Positions 50,945 through 60,361 of a stretch of 64,000 nucleotides of DNA are shown piece by piece. Numbering within the stretch: the stretch's first letter is position 1; every line of letters begins with the position of its first letter. The DNA comes from an uncultured Hyphomicrobiaceae bacterium. GTDB lineage: Bacteria; Pseudomonadota; Alphaproteobacteria; Rhizobiales; CAMYJA01. The translations under genes and the position numbers were made by a program. The notes beneath the pieces are model-generated. The model did no database searches. It saw nothing but the letters and a program-made list of their open reading frames with translations, and had not been told where the DNA came from. The DNA lies in assembly GCA_947258705.1 (NCBI GenBank), contig CAMYJA010000002.1, positions 184,478 to 248,477 of the forward strand. The letters are read 5' to 3'.

Positions 50945-52996
50945 TTATTTCACAAAGCCAACCGATCCAAAAGCGCCGGGCTTGGCGCGGCTGATATCAT
51001 TCAGGAGAGCGACAACCTTACTCTTGTCCTCTGTAATTCCCAGCACTTCGGCCTGTTTTCGGGCCTGGGCAAAATCTCCCGGTGTCAGGTTTTCTATGCG
51101 CAGCCCGTCTTCCGGCACATCGCTCATGGCGAAGAAAATCTTATAGGCCTTGGCCAGCGCATCGGCGTCGAGAAACTTGAAGCGAATGTGAAACGTAAAG
51201 CGGCGCAGGGAGGCGGTGTCCATGCGGTCCATGAGATTGGTCGTAAAGCAAACGGGCAGCGGGTGCTCCTCCATCCAGGTGAGCATCTCATTGACCTGAG
51301 TGATTTCCCACGAACGCACCGCCTGGCTGCGATCGAACAAAAGCGAGTCGGCCTCGTCGAAAATAAGGAAAGCCTTGGATTCGCGCGCCTCTTCGAAAGC
51401 ATCGGCGATGCGCTTTTCGGATTCGCCGACAAAGGCGCCTAACAGGTCTGATGCGCGTTTTTGCAGAACCTCGAGACCAAGCATGTTGGCGAGGTGGCGC
51501 GCATAAGCCGATTTTCCGGTTCCGGGCGGGCCGGACAGGCAGAGCGAAAACGCCAGCTTGCCGCCGCTTTCAAGCTGGCCGGTCAATTTCTCGAGGTCGA
51601 TGCTGGCAACGCTTATAGCGGGATCGAAGTCGGGGATCCTGCCAGGGTGCTTGGCGGCCTGCCCGGAGACAGCGCGTATGATCCCGACCGCCGCACGCTC
51701 GACCGCATTTGCGCCGCCGCCCGAGAAATGCGCCGCCTTCAGAGCATTTTCGATAATTGCCGGTGTGGCATCGATGCGCGTCGCCAGCCTCATGATTTCA
51801 TCATCGGTGAGCGGCACTTCGATACGGTCCGCCAGGCGGCGCATGATGCGCTGACGCTGGCTCGCGGGCGGCGCCTTCAACTCTATGGCAAGGGTCATGC
51901 GCCGGAGAAGCGCCGGGTCGATTTCATGAATGTTGTTCGACGTCCAGAGAACCGGCACCGGGTTTTTTTCTAGAAGGCGGTTGAGATAGACCTTGGAGCC
52001 GCCACGGCGCATCAGCTGCCAGGCAATGTCTTCCATTTCATCGAACAGAACCACCGAACCTTTGGCGCTCGAGAGCAGGCGCAGGCTGAAGACGAGATCG
52101 GACAGACGTTCCGCCCGGTCGGACTCGCCGCCCGTATTGAGTTCCTCTCCCGCGACATAGAGCGACAGTCCCAATGTCTCGGCGGCAACCTTGGTCAGTT
52201 CGGTCTTGCCCGATCCCGGGGGGCCGTAAAGAAGAATATTCACGCCTTCCGCGCCCGATTCTGCCGCACCCTTGATCACGTTGACGATTAGGTCGCGATC
52301 CTGGGTAACGTGATCGTAATCGCTCAGCTCGATGCGCGACCGGGCCGGCTCCCCCAGGAGCGCCTGGCGCAGCTCATGAAAATTCTCATAGGTACGGTCG
52401 ATACAATTGTTCACGCGCAGGGGGATCGAAAAACGCCCCGAATACCCGGCGATCTCGTCGCCATCGCGCAGCTGCAGGAGACCGGCGCCGACGATGTCGC
52501 CGGCGGGCGATACCAGATGTTCGACACTCCTTGTGGGCTCGCCTGTCAGCGTCGCCATGGCGCGGGACAAGGGTCCGGCGACTTCCGTCACGGCGTCGCA
52601 CAGATATTGAACCTGGTCGTATCGCGTATAGCAGGCGACGAGTCCGACAACTTTCCATGCTGCTTTCGGCAGGCCGAGTTCCTTGACAAGCTGCTCGATA
52701 TTGGTTGCAAGCGGTTCGGGCCGCTCGGTATCCGCCGCGATGACGCGCAGGAGGTTTATGATTTTTTCGCGCGACCCGCGATAGGCCTTCTCGAAGTCGG
52801 CCGCGTTGTAACCGCCCGCATACATCGAGCCGATGGCCTTGATCACGGGCTTTGGCAGCTCCAGATTGAACATTTCCGAGCGCTCATTGAGCCAGACCAG
52901 AATATGCCTGGTCGCGCGCAAAGGCATGTCGCCGCGTTCCAGAACACGGGCGATGTATCGCGCTACCAGTCCTCGCTCGATATCTGAAACAGCCAT
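50945..52996 (-). CDS. Large protein with two AAA+ ATPase domains
   Basis: 683 aa. An N-terminal region (about 1-225) of unknown type precedes AAA domain 1, with Walker A 'LYGPPGSGKTELTKVAAET' near 255 and Walker B 'GSVVLFDEMEDIAWQLM' near 315. AAA domain 2 has Walker A 'LSGPPGTGKSAYARHLAN' near 487 and Walker B 'AFLIFDEADSLLFDRSQ'. Domains resemble FtsH/Cdc48-like AAA modules, but there is no protease. Uncharacterised alphaproteobacterial family; single-gene unit upstream of asd. Role unknown; remodelling of a protein complex is inferred. Confidence 0.88.
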   Translation of the reverse strand: MAVSDIERGLVARYIARVLERGDMPLRATRHILVWLNERSEMFNLELPKPVIKAIGSMYAGGYNAADFEKAYRGSREKIINLLRVIAADTERPEPLATNIEQLVKELGLPKAAWKVVGLVACYTRYDQVQYLCDAVTEVAGPLSRAMATLTGEPTRSVEHLVSPAGDIVGAGLLQLRDGDEIAGYSGRFSIPLRVNNCIDRTYENFHELRQALLGEPARSRIELSDYDHVTQDRDLIVNVIKGAAESGAEGVNILLYGPPGSGKTELTKVAAETLGLSLYVAGEELNTGGESDRAERLSDLVFSLRLLSSAKGSVVLFDEMEDIAWQLMRRGGSKVYLNRLLEKNPVPVLWTSNNIHEIDPALLRRMTLAIELKAPPASQRQRIMRRLADRIEVPLTDDEIMRLATRIDATPAIIENALKAAHFSGGGANAVERAAVGIIRAVSGQAAKHPGRIPDFDPAISVASIDLEKLTGQLESGGKLAFSLCLSGPPGTGKSAYARHLANMLGLEVLQKRASDLLGAFVGESEKRIADAFEEARESKAFLIFDEADSLLFDRSQAVRSWEITQVNEMLTWMEEHPLPVCFTTNLMDRMDTASLRRFTFHIRFKFLDADALAKAYKIFFAMSDVPEDGLRIENLTPGDFAQARKQAEVLGITEDKSKVVALLNDISRAKPGAFGSVGFVK

Positions 52997-53090
52997 CTTT
53001 TCTTACTCAAACCCGCTCAACGATCCGGTGATAATCCGCCGCCTCAGTTTCTACGCGCATCTTTGGCGCGGAATTATGGTCGCCCGGGCT

Positions 53091-54116
53091 TCAGCCCGCC
53101 TTATCAACGAGATTTCGATTAATCATTGTTTCGGCGATCTGCACCGTGTTCAGTGCGGCCCCCTTGCGCAAATTGTCGGAAACGACCCAGAGGTTCAATC
53201 CGTTTTCGGTCGTTGCGTCCTCGCGGATGCGCGATACGAAGGTCGCGTAATCGCCGACGCATTCGACGGGCGTCACATAGCCGCCGTCCTCGCGCTTGTC
53301 CACGACCAGGACACCTGGCGATTCGCGCAGAATCTTGCGGGCCTCATCGACATCTATGGGCTTCTCGAATTCGATATTCACCGACTCCGCATGGCCGACA
53401 AACACCGGTACCCGCACGGCGGTCGCCGTCAGCCTTATCGAAGGATCGATGATTTTCTTCGTTTCCACCACCATTTTCCATTCTTCCTTGGTGGCGCCGT
53501 CCTCCATGAAGGCGTCGATATGCGGAATGACGTTGAATGCGATCTGCTTGGTGAATTTCTCGGCCTCGGGCGGCTGGTTGACGTAAATCCCCTTGGTCTG
53601 ATTGAAAAGCTCGTCCATGGCCTCCTTGCCGGCGCCGGAGACGGACTGATAGGTGGAGACCACGACTCGCTTGACCGTTGCCGCGTCATGAAGAGGCTTG
53701 AGCGCCACCACAAGCTGGGCGGTGGAGCAATTGGGATTGGCAACGATGTTTTTTTTGGCAAATCCCACAACCGCATCGGCATTGACTTCCGGCACGACAA
53801 GAGGAACGTCGATATCATAACGCCAGGCGGAGGAATTATCGATGACGACACAGCCGGTGGCGCCGATTTTGGGCGCCCATTCCTTCGCGATCGAACCGCC
53901 CGCCGACATCAAAGCAAACTGGCATTTGGAAAAATCGAAATTCTCAAGATCGTGGCATTTGAGTGCCTTGTCGCCATAGGACACTTCGCGGCCTATCGAC
54001 CGGCTTGATGCGATGGCGAATACCTCCTTGGCCGGAAAGTCGCGTTCCGCCAGAATATTCAGCATTTCCTGGCCCACATTACCCGTGGCGCCGATGATGG
54101 CTATATTATAGCTCAT
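53091..54116 (-). CDS. asd: Aspartate-semialdehyde dehydrogenase
   Basis: Reduces aspartyl phosphate, the branch point to lysine, threonine, methionine and diaminopimelate. 341 aa, NADP-binding 'IIGATGNVGQEMLNILAERD', catalytic Cys130 in 'VANPNCSTAQLVVAL', and 'VTRxxGVVSGAGKE'-type region represented by 'STYQSVSGAGKEAMDELF'. Complete. Near leuB and leuD. Confidence 0.97.
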   Translation of the reverse strand: MSYNIAIIGATGNVGQEMLNILAERDFPAKEVFAIASSRSIGREVSYGDKALKCHDLENFDFSKCQFALMSAGGSIAKEWAPKIGATGCVVIDNSSAWRYDIDVPLVVPEVNADAVVGFAKKNIVANPNCSTAQLVVALKPLHDAATVKRVVVSTYQSVSGAGKEAMDELFNQTKGIYVNQPPEAEKFTKQIAFNVIPHIDAFMEDGATKEEWKMVVETKKIIDPSIRLTATAVRVPVFVGHAESVNIEFEKPIDVDEARKILRESPGVLVVDKREDGGYVTPVECVGDYATFVSRIREDATTENGLNLWVVSDNLRKGAALNTVQIAETMINRNLVDKAG

Positions 54117-54228
54117 GTCTTTCCTCTTCAGGGATGTAATGCCGAGCGCGTATGGCTGCGCGCGGTAAGTGACCCGGGCGTTTCACTTAACCTTTAAAAC
54201 GAGTGAGTTCAAGCAGCGGGTTCATGCC

Positions 54229-55338
54229 TCAGGCAGACAGGCGGTCCAATGCCTCGATGATCGCAGTGCCCATGGCCTCGGTGCCGATCTCCGTCATGCC
54301 GTCCTGCATGATATCCGGCGTTCGAAGCCCCTGATCGAGAACATCGGCAATGGCCGCGTCGAGAAGGTCGGCCTCGGCGCCCATAGCGAAGGAATAGCGC
54401 AGCGCCATGCCGAAGCTCGCGATGGTGGCGATCGGGTTGGCCTTGCCCTGGCCGGCAATGTCGGGGGCGCTACCGTGAACCGGCTCATACATGGCCGGCC
54501 GCTTGCCTGTCTTGTCCTCGGCACCGAGAGATGCGGAGGGCAGCATGCCCAGCGAACCCGTGAGCATGGCGGCTGCGTCGGACAGAATATCGCCAAAGAG
54601 ATTATCGGTCACGATGACGTCAAACTGTTTCGGATTGCGGACAAGCTGCATGGCGCAATTGTCCGCCAATATGTGTTCGAGCTCGACATCGCCGAACTTC
54701 TCGTCATGCAGGCGGGTGACGACCTCATGCCAAAGAACGCCCGTTTTCATGACGTTGCGTTTTTCCGCCGAATGAACCTTGTTGCCGCGCTTTCGGGCCA
54801 GATCGAAGGCGACCTCCGCGATGCGCTCGATCTCGAAACTATCGTAGACCTGGGTGTCGACGGCGCGTTTCTGCCCATTGCCGAGATCGGTGATTTCCTT
54901 GGGCTCGCCGAAATAAACGCCGCCCGTTAGTTCGCGCACGATCATGATGTCGAGACCCTCGACAAATTCGCGCCGCAACGAGGACGCGTCAGCCAGCGCC
55001 GGATAACAAATAGCCGGTCTCAGATTGGCAAAGAGATCGAGATCCTTGCGCAGGCGCAGGAGCCCCGCTTCCGGCCGGGCGTCATATGGCACGTCATCCC
55101 ATTTCGGACCGCCCACCGCGCCAAGCATGACTGCATCCGCGGCCCGGGCCTTGTCCATGGCCGCGTCCGATATCGCCTCGCCATGAGCGTCATATGCGCA
55201 GCCGCCGACAAGATCGTCATCGGTGTCGATCGTCTTTGAGCTGTGCGCGTTGAACCATGCGATGGTCCGTTTGACCTCGCCCATAACTTCGGGGCCGATG
55301 CCGTCTCCCGGTAGAAACAATAAGTCAAAGCCTGGCAT
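54229..55338 (-). CDS. leuB: 3-isopropylmalate dehydrogenase
   Basis: NAD-dependent oxidative decarboxylation of 3-isopropylmalate, third step of leucine synthesis. 369 aa, with '[13 protein letters not shown]' at the N-terminus, '[14 protein letters not shown]' near 131, and metal-binding '[20 protein letters not shown]'. Follows leuD on the same strand, 113 bases apart. Confidence 0.98.
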   Translation of the reverse strand: MPGFDLLFLPGDGIGPEVMGEVKRTIAWFNAHSSKTIDTDDDLVGGCAYDAHGEAISDAAMDKARAADAVMLGAVGGPKWDDVPYDARPEAGLLRLRKDLDLFANLRPAICYPALADASSLRREFVEGLDIMIVRELTGGVYFGEPKEITDLGNGQKRAVDTQVYDSFEIERIAEVAFDLARKRGNKVHSAEKRNVMKTGVLWHEVVTRLHDEKFGDVELEHILADNCAMQLVRNPKQFDVIVTDNLFGDILSDAAAMLTGSLGMLPSASLGAEDKTGKRPAMYEPVHGSAPDIAGQGKANPIATIASFGMALRYSFAMGAEADLLDAAIADVLDQGLRTPDIMQDGMTEIGTEAMGTAIIEALDRLSA

Positions 55339-55451
55339 GTCAGTTCCGTTCCATTGTCGTCAATTGGCCGCTTGGGGCGAAAATCGGGTCGATCGCGCAT
55401 GAGCCCGTGTGGTGAGCCGCATGCATTCGCGACAGGGCTGGCTCAGCGGTC

Positions 55452-56069
55452 TCAGCCGGATGCATTGAGCCAGGGGTGGGCCAATGACGCCTTGCTCTCG
55501 TAAGCGGCGATCTTGTCCGTTTTCTCCAGGGTGAGGCCGATATCGTCGAGGCCGTTCATAAGACAATGCTTGCGGAACGGATCGATATCGAAAGCGATTA
55601 CGCCACCGTCGGGGCCGCTGATTTCCTGTGCCTCCAGGTCGATGGTGATGGTGGCATTCTGCCCGCGCTCGGCATCGTCCATGAGCTTGTCGACTTCGCT
55701 CTGCGGCAGCTTGATCGGAAGAATGCCGTTCTTAAAGCAATTATTGTAGAAAATGTCCGCGAAGGAGGGGGCGACGATGCAGCGTATGCCAAAATCGAGC
55801 AGGGCCCAGGGCGCATGCTCGCGGCTGGAGCCGCAACCGAAATTGTCGCCCGTTACCAGAATCTGCGCCTTGCGGTAGGCAGGCTTGTTGAGAACGAAGT
55901 CGGCGATCTCATCGCCATTGTCGTCATAGCGCATTTCGTCGAACAGGTTTTTGCCCAGACCCGTGCGTTTGATCGTTTTGAGAAACTGTTTGGGGATGAT
56001 CATATCGGTATCGATATTGATCATGGGCAGCGGTGCCGCGACCCCTGTTATCTTGATGAATTTTTCCAT
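55452..56069 (-). CDS. leuD: 3-isopropylmalate dehydratase small subunit
   Basis: Swivelling-domain subunit of isopropylmalate isomerase; works with LeuC, whose gene is about 6 kb away on the other strand. Start at ATG 56067-56069 ('[20 protein letters not shown]'), 205 aa; an ATG at 56093 would add eight residues. Contains '[19 protein letters not shown]' and '[17 protein letters not shown]'. Upstream of leuB. Confidence 0.96.
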   Translation of the reverse strand: MEKFIKITGVAAPLPMINIDTDMIIPKQFLKTIKRTGLGKNLFDEMRYDDNGDEIADFVLNKPAYRKAQILVTGDNFGCGSSREHAPWALLDFGIRCIVAPSFADIFYNNCFKNGILPIKLPQSEVDKLMDDAERGQNATITIDLEAQEISGPDGGVIAFDIDPFRKHCLMNGLDDIGLTLEKTDKIAAYESKASLAHPWLNASG

Positions 56070-56106
56070 TGTTAATAAGTGTACCGTCTTCAATAAGTGT
56101 TCAGTC

Positions 56107-56538
56107 TCAGCTTCTCAGATGATCTGCCAGCGAGCGGAAATATCCTTCTGCTTCGAATAGTCGGTTGATCCGGGTTTCGTTCGCATGTTTTATCGCTTTC
56201 AACATGCCGGGCTCATCGACAAGAGTTTCAAGACGTCTTTTAACGCCAGCTATCTTGCGTCCGTCAAGATGATCTTTCAGTGTGTCGGTGATATCTTCGA
56301 CGTAACCGGCAATGCGGCCGAATTCCCGAACCGCATCCCTCTGGGCCTTATCATCGTTTTCATTGATCTGCAATTTTGCAAAAGTCCCGGCCGCGCGCGC
56401 CAGTGTGTCGGCGATCGTCTCGCAATATCGGGCAAGCCGTTCACGCTTGCTGCCGTCAAGCTCATTGAGCTGATCGTACCATTTATGGATGGTCTCGGAG
56501 AGTCCGAGCAATTTCAGCGTATAGTCGATTAGCCCCAT
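56107..56538 (-). CDS. Hypothetical helical cytoplasmic protein
   Basis: 143 aa from ATG 56538 ('[15 protein letters not shown]'); an ATG-less extension to 56628 is possible. Almost entirely charged alpha-helix with no signal or membrane segment, e.g. '[19 protein letters not shown]' and '[16 protein letters not shown]'. Stops 37 bases before leuD on the same strand, so perhaps co-transcribed. No family recognised. Confidence 0.7.
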   Translation of the reverse strand: MGLIDYTLKLLGLSETIHKWYDQLNELDGSKRERLARYCETIADTLARAAGTFAKLQINENDDKAQRDAVREFGRIAGYVEDITDTLKDHLDGRKIAGVKRRLETLVDEPGMLKAIKHANETRINRLFEAEGYFRSLADHLRS

Positions 56539-56667
56539 ATTTGCCCGCTTAAGGTCCTGGCTGATTGGTCCGCTCGTAACATGCGTCCGGTCCGGCCGAC
56601 GAAATTTTAATCTTATCTCCGCCACCAACCGGCGGGGATCGATTTGAATTGACCGGCTATAGAAAGG

Positions 56668-57177
56668 TTAACGGACTTTTTTGGATTTATAACATTGGCG
56701 CATGGCCTCGCAGCGAAGCGATCCCGACAGATGCATTATGTCTCCGACAGCGGGTGAAATGAATTTGCACACCTGATTGAGGCCGGCAGGCGACATCCAA
56801 CCCTGACGCCGGCCGCGCTGTACCGCGAAGCAATCAGCGGTTTCCTCATCGGGTCCCCTGAATTGATGGGCGCATTCATGGGAGTAGATCCAAAGCTTGA
56901 CCGAATCGGGCACGGTCGCGATGAGGCGCGGATTGAGGATCAGGAATCCCGGGTAGGCGGCGCCGTAATCATCGAGTGTCGGGTCCAGCACGGTGGGCCG
57001 CCGGCCGCATATGAGGCGCTGGCCCGCCAGGCGGAGCTGACCCGCCGGTACTAGTTTCGCTTCAGGGCCGATCTGGGCAATATATTCCTCGGCAGTGGGC
57101 CCGGCCCGGGATGGTGAAGGAATTGAGACAATCAAAAGGAGAATTAGTGCTGGAAATATCGTTTTCAAATGCATCAT
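56668..57177 (-). CDS. Secreted mini-metalloprotease-like protein (HExxH)
   Basis: 169 aa from ATG 57177 (an upstream open frame to 57477 lacks a start context). Signal peptide 'MMHLKTIFPALILLLIVSIP' to about residue 25. A zinc-protease motif 'YSHECAHQFRG' (His100, Glu101, His104) is followed by 'DEETADCFAVQRG', with acidic residues placed like the third ligand of M48-like gluzincins. Contains five cysteines. Family unknown; substrate unknown. GGAG at 57140 region supports the leader weakly. Divergent from the next gene. Confidence 0.65.
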   Translation of the reverse strand: MMHLKTIFPALILLLIVSIPSPSRAGPTAEEYIAQIGPEAKLVPAGQLRLAGQRLICGRRPTVLDPTLDDYGAAYPGFLILNPRLIATVPDSVKLWIYSHECAHQFRGPDEETADCFAVQRGRRQGWMSPAGLNQVCKFISPAVGDIMHLSGSLRCEAMRQCYKSKKVR

Positions 57178-57498
57178 TAATGATCGCTGTGAATTTCGGG
57201 GTTTCAATTTCAGAACGTCAGTTTCGGTGGAAAGCCGACGATATGCAAGACCCCACCCATAAAAAACCGCAATTATGTTTACATGTGTGCCGGCTTCAGA
57301 GACGCTAATGGAGCGGTTCATTCTGATCAAATTTTGGCGCCGGACCGATTGAATTAAAAAAAGTGTGTCACGGAAAGCCAAAATGATTAATATTATCGTA
57401 TGCGCATATGATGCTATGCGCGAAAAAAATGAAAAGGCAGACCTGGAACAATTCGGGCTGGGATAATCGAACATCATCTTAGGGAAGGGCGTAACAGT
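57178..57498. other. Divergent intergenic region, 56-57 kb secreted genes
   Basis: 321 bases, notably A/T-rich at 57340-57430 (runs such as AAAAAAAGTGTG and GAAAAAAATGAAAA). It should carry promoters for both the HExxH protein and the DUF2147-like gene. The minus-strand frame is open up to 57477 but has no credible start. AGGGAAGGG at 57481-57489 is the ribosome binding site of the plus-strand gene. Confidence 0.45.
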
Positions 57499-57849
57499 AT
57501 GCGTATTTTGAATTTAGCAGCAATTTTTTCGGCATTCGTTATAGTATCAGCGGCGGCAAATCCGGCTTATGCGGTCGGTGGCGACTATCTGCGCAAGGGC
57601 AGTCAGACCATCAAAGTCTTCACCAGCGGCGGCAAGCTTTTTTGCAAACGCAAGAGCGACGGCTTCGAAATGTGCCATGGCATGAAGAAAGCCGGTAACG
57701 TCTGGAAGGGCGGTAATATGAAGCATCCGGATATGCCCGGTTTCATGACCTTCAACGGTACGGTCACCTTCAGCGGAGCCGGTCTCAGCATCAAGGGCTG
57801 CGCGATTGGCGAGTCTTTTTGCGATGCCGAAAAGTGGAAGAAGAAATAA
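57499..57849 (+). CDS. Small secreted DUF2147-like protein
   Basis: 116 aa, signal peptide cleaved near 'NPAYA|VGG' (residue 25). The mature part has the DUF2147-like ending 'PGFMTFNGTVTFSGAGLSIK' leading to 'GCAIGESFCDAEKWKK', with four cysteines probably in disulphides. Strong ribosome binding site AAGGG before ATG 57499. Followed by a strong intrinsic terminator, so probably a single-gene transcript. Confidence 0.75.
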   Translation: MRILNLAAIFSAFVIVSAAANPAYAVGGDYLRKGSQTIKVFTSGGKLFCKRKSDGFEMCHGMKKAGNVWKGGNMKHPDMPGFMTFNGTVTFSGAGLSIKGCAIGESFCDAEKWKKK

Positions 57850-57890
57850 GTTTGTCCTGACCGGATTTCATATCCGGTCCGATCAAATCA

Positions 57891-57925
57891 AGAAGGGCGC
57901 GTTTTGAAAACGCGCCCTTCTTTTT
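57891..57925 (+). terminator. Strong intrinsic terminator after the DUF2147-like gene
   Basis: AGAAGGGCGCGTTTT and AAAACGCGCCCTTCT (57891-57921) form a near-perfect 14-15-bp stem with a very short loop, followed by TTTTT. Also lies at the 3' end of the convergent repeat-protein gene. Confidence 0.9.
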
Positions 57926-57953
57926 GTTTCTGCACCTCAATTAATGAGGATGA

Positions 57954-59258
57954 TCAGCAGCGTGTGGAAACCCGGCGCCATTTATAGCCGCCGCGCCGTT
58001 TCAGAACGCGCTCATGGCGCACACCGTAGACCGGTTTATGATAAACGCGGTGATGACGCGCGTGGCGCACGATGACGCGTTGCTTGCGGACTCCATAAAC
58101 GGGCGCATGGTAGATACGGCGGTGCTTGGCCGCACGCACTAGAACGCGCTCTTTTTTGACGCCATAGACAGCCGGGTGATGCACCCGGTAATGACGCGCC
58201 GCGCGTACCAGGACGCGTTCTTTCTTCACGCCGTAAACGGGCGCATGATAGATACGGCGATGCTTGGCCGCACGTATGCGAACGCGTTCTTTGACGTAGC
58301 CATAGACGGCCGGATGGCGAACGGCGTGCCGCCGGGCGGATTTGACCAAGACGCTGCGCCTGACTGTTTTTGTGACGGCCGGCAGGCGCACCTTGCAGAT
58401 TTTCTCATTGCCATGGAAAAGGCGATGGCCCTTGCGCACCCATATTGTCCGCGACGGGCGCACAACGACGGTTTGACGGACCGTTTTGTAGACCGCCGGC
58501 GTCGTCCGGTAGGATGTGCTTGCGCGGCGGGTCAATACGCGTTTTGAGCGATAGCCATATACGGCGGGCTTCGTCCGCGTTTCATGCCAGCCGCGTTTGA
58601 TCAAGACGCGCTTCGAGCGATAACCGTAAACCGCGGGCTTGGTGCGGGTTTCCGTCCAGCCGCGCTTGATCTTGACGCGCTTCGAGCGATAGCCGTAAAC
58701 CGCAGGCTTGGTGCGGGTTTCATGCCAGCCGCGCTTGATCATGACGCGCTTCGAGCGATAACCGTAAACCGCGGGCTTGCTGCGGGTCTCGGACCAGCCG
58801 CGCTTGATCATGACGCGCTTCGAGCGATAGCCGTAAACCGCGGGCTTGGTGCGGGTTTCCGTCCAACCTCGTTTGGCCACAACCCTTTTCGAGCGATAGC
58901 CGTAAACCGCGGGCTTGGTGCGGGTTTCCGTCCAGCCGCGCTTGATCTTGACGCGCTTCGAACGGTAGCCGTAGACAGCGGGCGTCGAACGGGTTTCGTA
59001 CCAGCCGCGTTTCACGACTACCCGATGGGACCTCGTTCCGTAAACCGCCGGGGTGGTGCGGGTTTCGTACCAGCCCCGCTTGACGACAACGCGCCTTGAT
59101 ACAGTTCCATAGACATCGGGGGTGCGGACTTTTTTATAACAGGAAAGCGTTTTGCCATGACGAGCGCCATGGTCGAAACCAAAGGCAACGGCTTTATCTG
59201 CCATTAATGGAAGAGCCAGCAACGCCGCTCCCGCCATCAACAGTGATCGACTGCGCAT
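57954..59258 (-). CDS. Secreted cationic 23-residue-repeat protein, expanded copy
   Basis: 434 aa, signal peptide to about residue 25 ('DKAVA|FGF'). Sixteen tandem 23-residue units with core 'PAVYGxRSKRVxIKRGWxET': ten with the reference Pro at 47, 70, 93 ... 254, a 16-residue insert with Cys288, then six at 293, 316 ... 408. Cys40 precedes unit 1 and Cys434 is the last residue. Extremely rich in Arg/Lys/Tyr. Units at residues 93-253 are nearly identical in DNA, showing recent expansion. Similar 'PAVYKTVxxxVVV' repeats occur in envelope proteins of other Proteobacteria, but I know no function. Paralogue lies just upstream. Confidence 0.85.
   Translation of the reverse strand: MRSRSLLMAGAALLALPLMADKAVAFGFDHGARHGKTLSCYKKVRTPDVYGTVSRRVVVKRGWYETRTTPAVYGTRSHRVVVKRGWYETRSTPAVYGYRSKRVKIKRGWTETRTKPAVYGYRSKRVVAKRGWTETRTKPAVYGYRSKRVMIKRGWSETRSKPAVYGYRSKRVMIKRGWHETRTKPAVYGYRSKRVKIKRGWTETRTKPAVYGYRSKRVLIKRGWHETRTKPAVYGYRSKRVLTRRASTSYRTTPAVYKTVRQTVVVRPSRTIWVRKGHRLFHGNEKICKVRLPAVTKTVRRSVLVKSARRHAVRHPAVYGYVKERVRIRAAKHRRIYHAPVYGVKKERVLVRAARHYRVHHPAVYGVKKERVLVRAAKHRRIYHAPVYGVRKQRVIVRHARHHRVYHKPVYGVRHERVLKRRGGYKWRRVSTRC
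58500..58982 (-). repeat. Seven near-identical 69-bp coding repeats
   Basis: Units encoding residues 93-253 of the repeat protein are 69 bp each and differ mostly at one or two codons (Thr/His/Ser before 'ETR'; Lys/Met/Leu/Val before 'IKRGW'). Reading frame is kept in every copy. Length differences between strains are likely. Confidence 0.9.
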
Positions 59259-59302
59259 ATTTAAACTCCCTAAACTGACTTATACTGACGAAGGAATAAG
59301 AA

Positions 59303-59318
59303 TTAAAAACAGTTAACC
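59303..59318. promoter_or_regulatory. TTAA-N6-TTAACC motif upstream of the expanded repeat-protein gene
   Basis: TTAA (59303-59306), six bases, then TTAACC (59313-59318), 45 bases upstream of the gene start on the minus strand. Confidence 0.3.
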
Positions 59319-59478
59319 GTACCAACCCGCCTGAGGGTCGACAATCTCGCGGGGATATTATTTGCGTTTCATGGTTAACGGGAAGAATAGGGAGGAGACA
59401 GGGAGGTCAGGCATGAACGTGACCGGCAGCCTGTGTCGAGCGGGCATTCATGCCCGCTCGAGATTTCGTAAACGCCGT

Positions 59479-60240
59479 TCAGCAGCCCGGTGCGACGCGC
59501 TTCCATGCGGTCGTGCCGCGCCTTACGAGAACACTCTCGGAGCGCGTTCCGTATCGGGCCGGATGATTGACGACATGGCTCCGCGCCGGTGTCATCACGA
59601 TCCGCTCTGATACGGTCTTGTAGACAGGCGGATGGTAAACGCGTTTTGTCCGGGCGGGCGTGAGCTGGATGCGCTCGCTTGTCCAGGCATAAACGGCAGC
59701 TGTGTGGCTCGGTACCCGTTTCGGCCCCGAAACCATGACCTCGCGGGCGACCGTTTCGGTTAGGGCCGGCACGACCACTTTGCAAAGCTTGCTGTCGCGG
59801 CGCAAAAAACCGGTGCGCTTGGTGACCCATTTGGTGGTCGCGGGGCGGACGGTGCGCGTTTGATGAACCGTGCGGTAGACCGCCGGCGTGGTATGCCAGC
59901 TGGTCCGTGCCGGCGACACCAAAACGCGCCGTTTGCGGCTGCCATAGACGGCGGGCACTCTCACGGTTTGCCACCAGCCGGGCCTGACCTGGACACGTTT
60001 ATGGCGCGTTCCGTAAACTGCCGGGATGCGGCGCGTTTCCTGCCAGCCTTCACGAATGACCACCCGGCGGGAGACGTCGCGGTAAACATCGGGCGTGTGG
60101 ACTTTCTTGTAACATGCGAGAGCCTTTCCATGCGGCTCCGCCTGGCGATGAAGAAACTCGAATGCATTGGCGCCCGATCCCGCCGTGAGCGGGATGACGA
60201 GCGCTGATGCTGCTAAAATGAAATGACGTGCTGACCTCAA
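59479..60240 (-). CDS. Secreted cationic 23-residue-repeat protein, compact paralogue
   Basis: 253 aa, signal peptide to about residue 26. Same plan as its neighbour: units with reference Pro at 50, 73, 96, 119, a 16-residue shift with Cys153, then units at 158, 181, 204, 227. Cysteines at 43, 153 and 253 match Cys40, Cys288 and Cys434 of the expanded copy. Units are more diverged ('PAVYGTRHKRVQVRPGW', 'PPVYKTVSERIVMTPAR'). Adjacent tandem genes on the same strand, so a duplication pair. Likely periplasmic or outer-surface; function unknown. Confidence 0.85.
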   Translation of the reverse strand: MRSARHFILAASALVIPLTAGSGANAFEFLHRQAEPHGKALACYKKVHTPDVYRDVSRRVVIREGWQETRRIPAVYGTRHKRVQVRPGWWQTVRVPAVYGSRKRRVLVSPARTSWHTTPAVYRTVHQTRTVRPATTKWVTKRTGFLRRDSKLCKVVVPALTETVAREVMVSGPKRVPSHTAAVYAWTSERIQLTPARTKRVYHPPVYKTVSERIVMTPARSHVVNHPARYGTRSESVLVRRGTTAWKRVAPGC

Positions 60241-60361
60241 TTTTTTACTCCGTTACACGAACTAACAATGGTATTGAACGAACAGTCTTTCGTTAAGACT
60301 TTGGAAACCATATCCGGGAGTTCTTAACGAGTTGTTCACACATTGGCGCAATGGAATTCAG

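Noticed and set aside
57954-59258. Regularly spaced 69-bp repeats as a possible CRISPR array
   Set aside because: Repeats are contiguous, in frame and translated into a regular protein repeat; no unique spacers.
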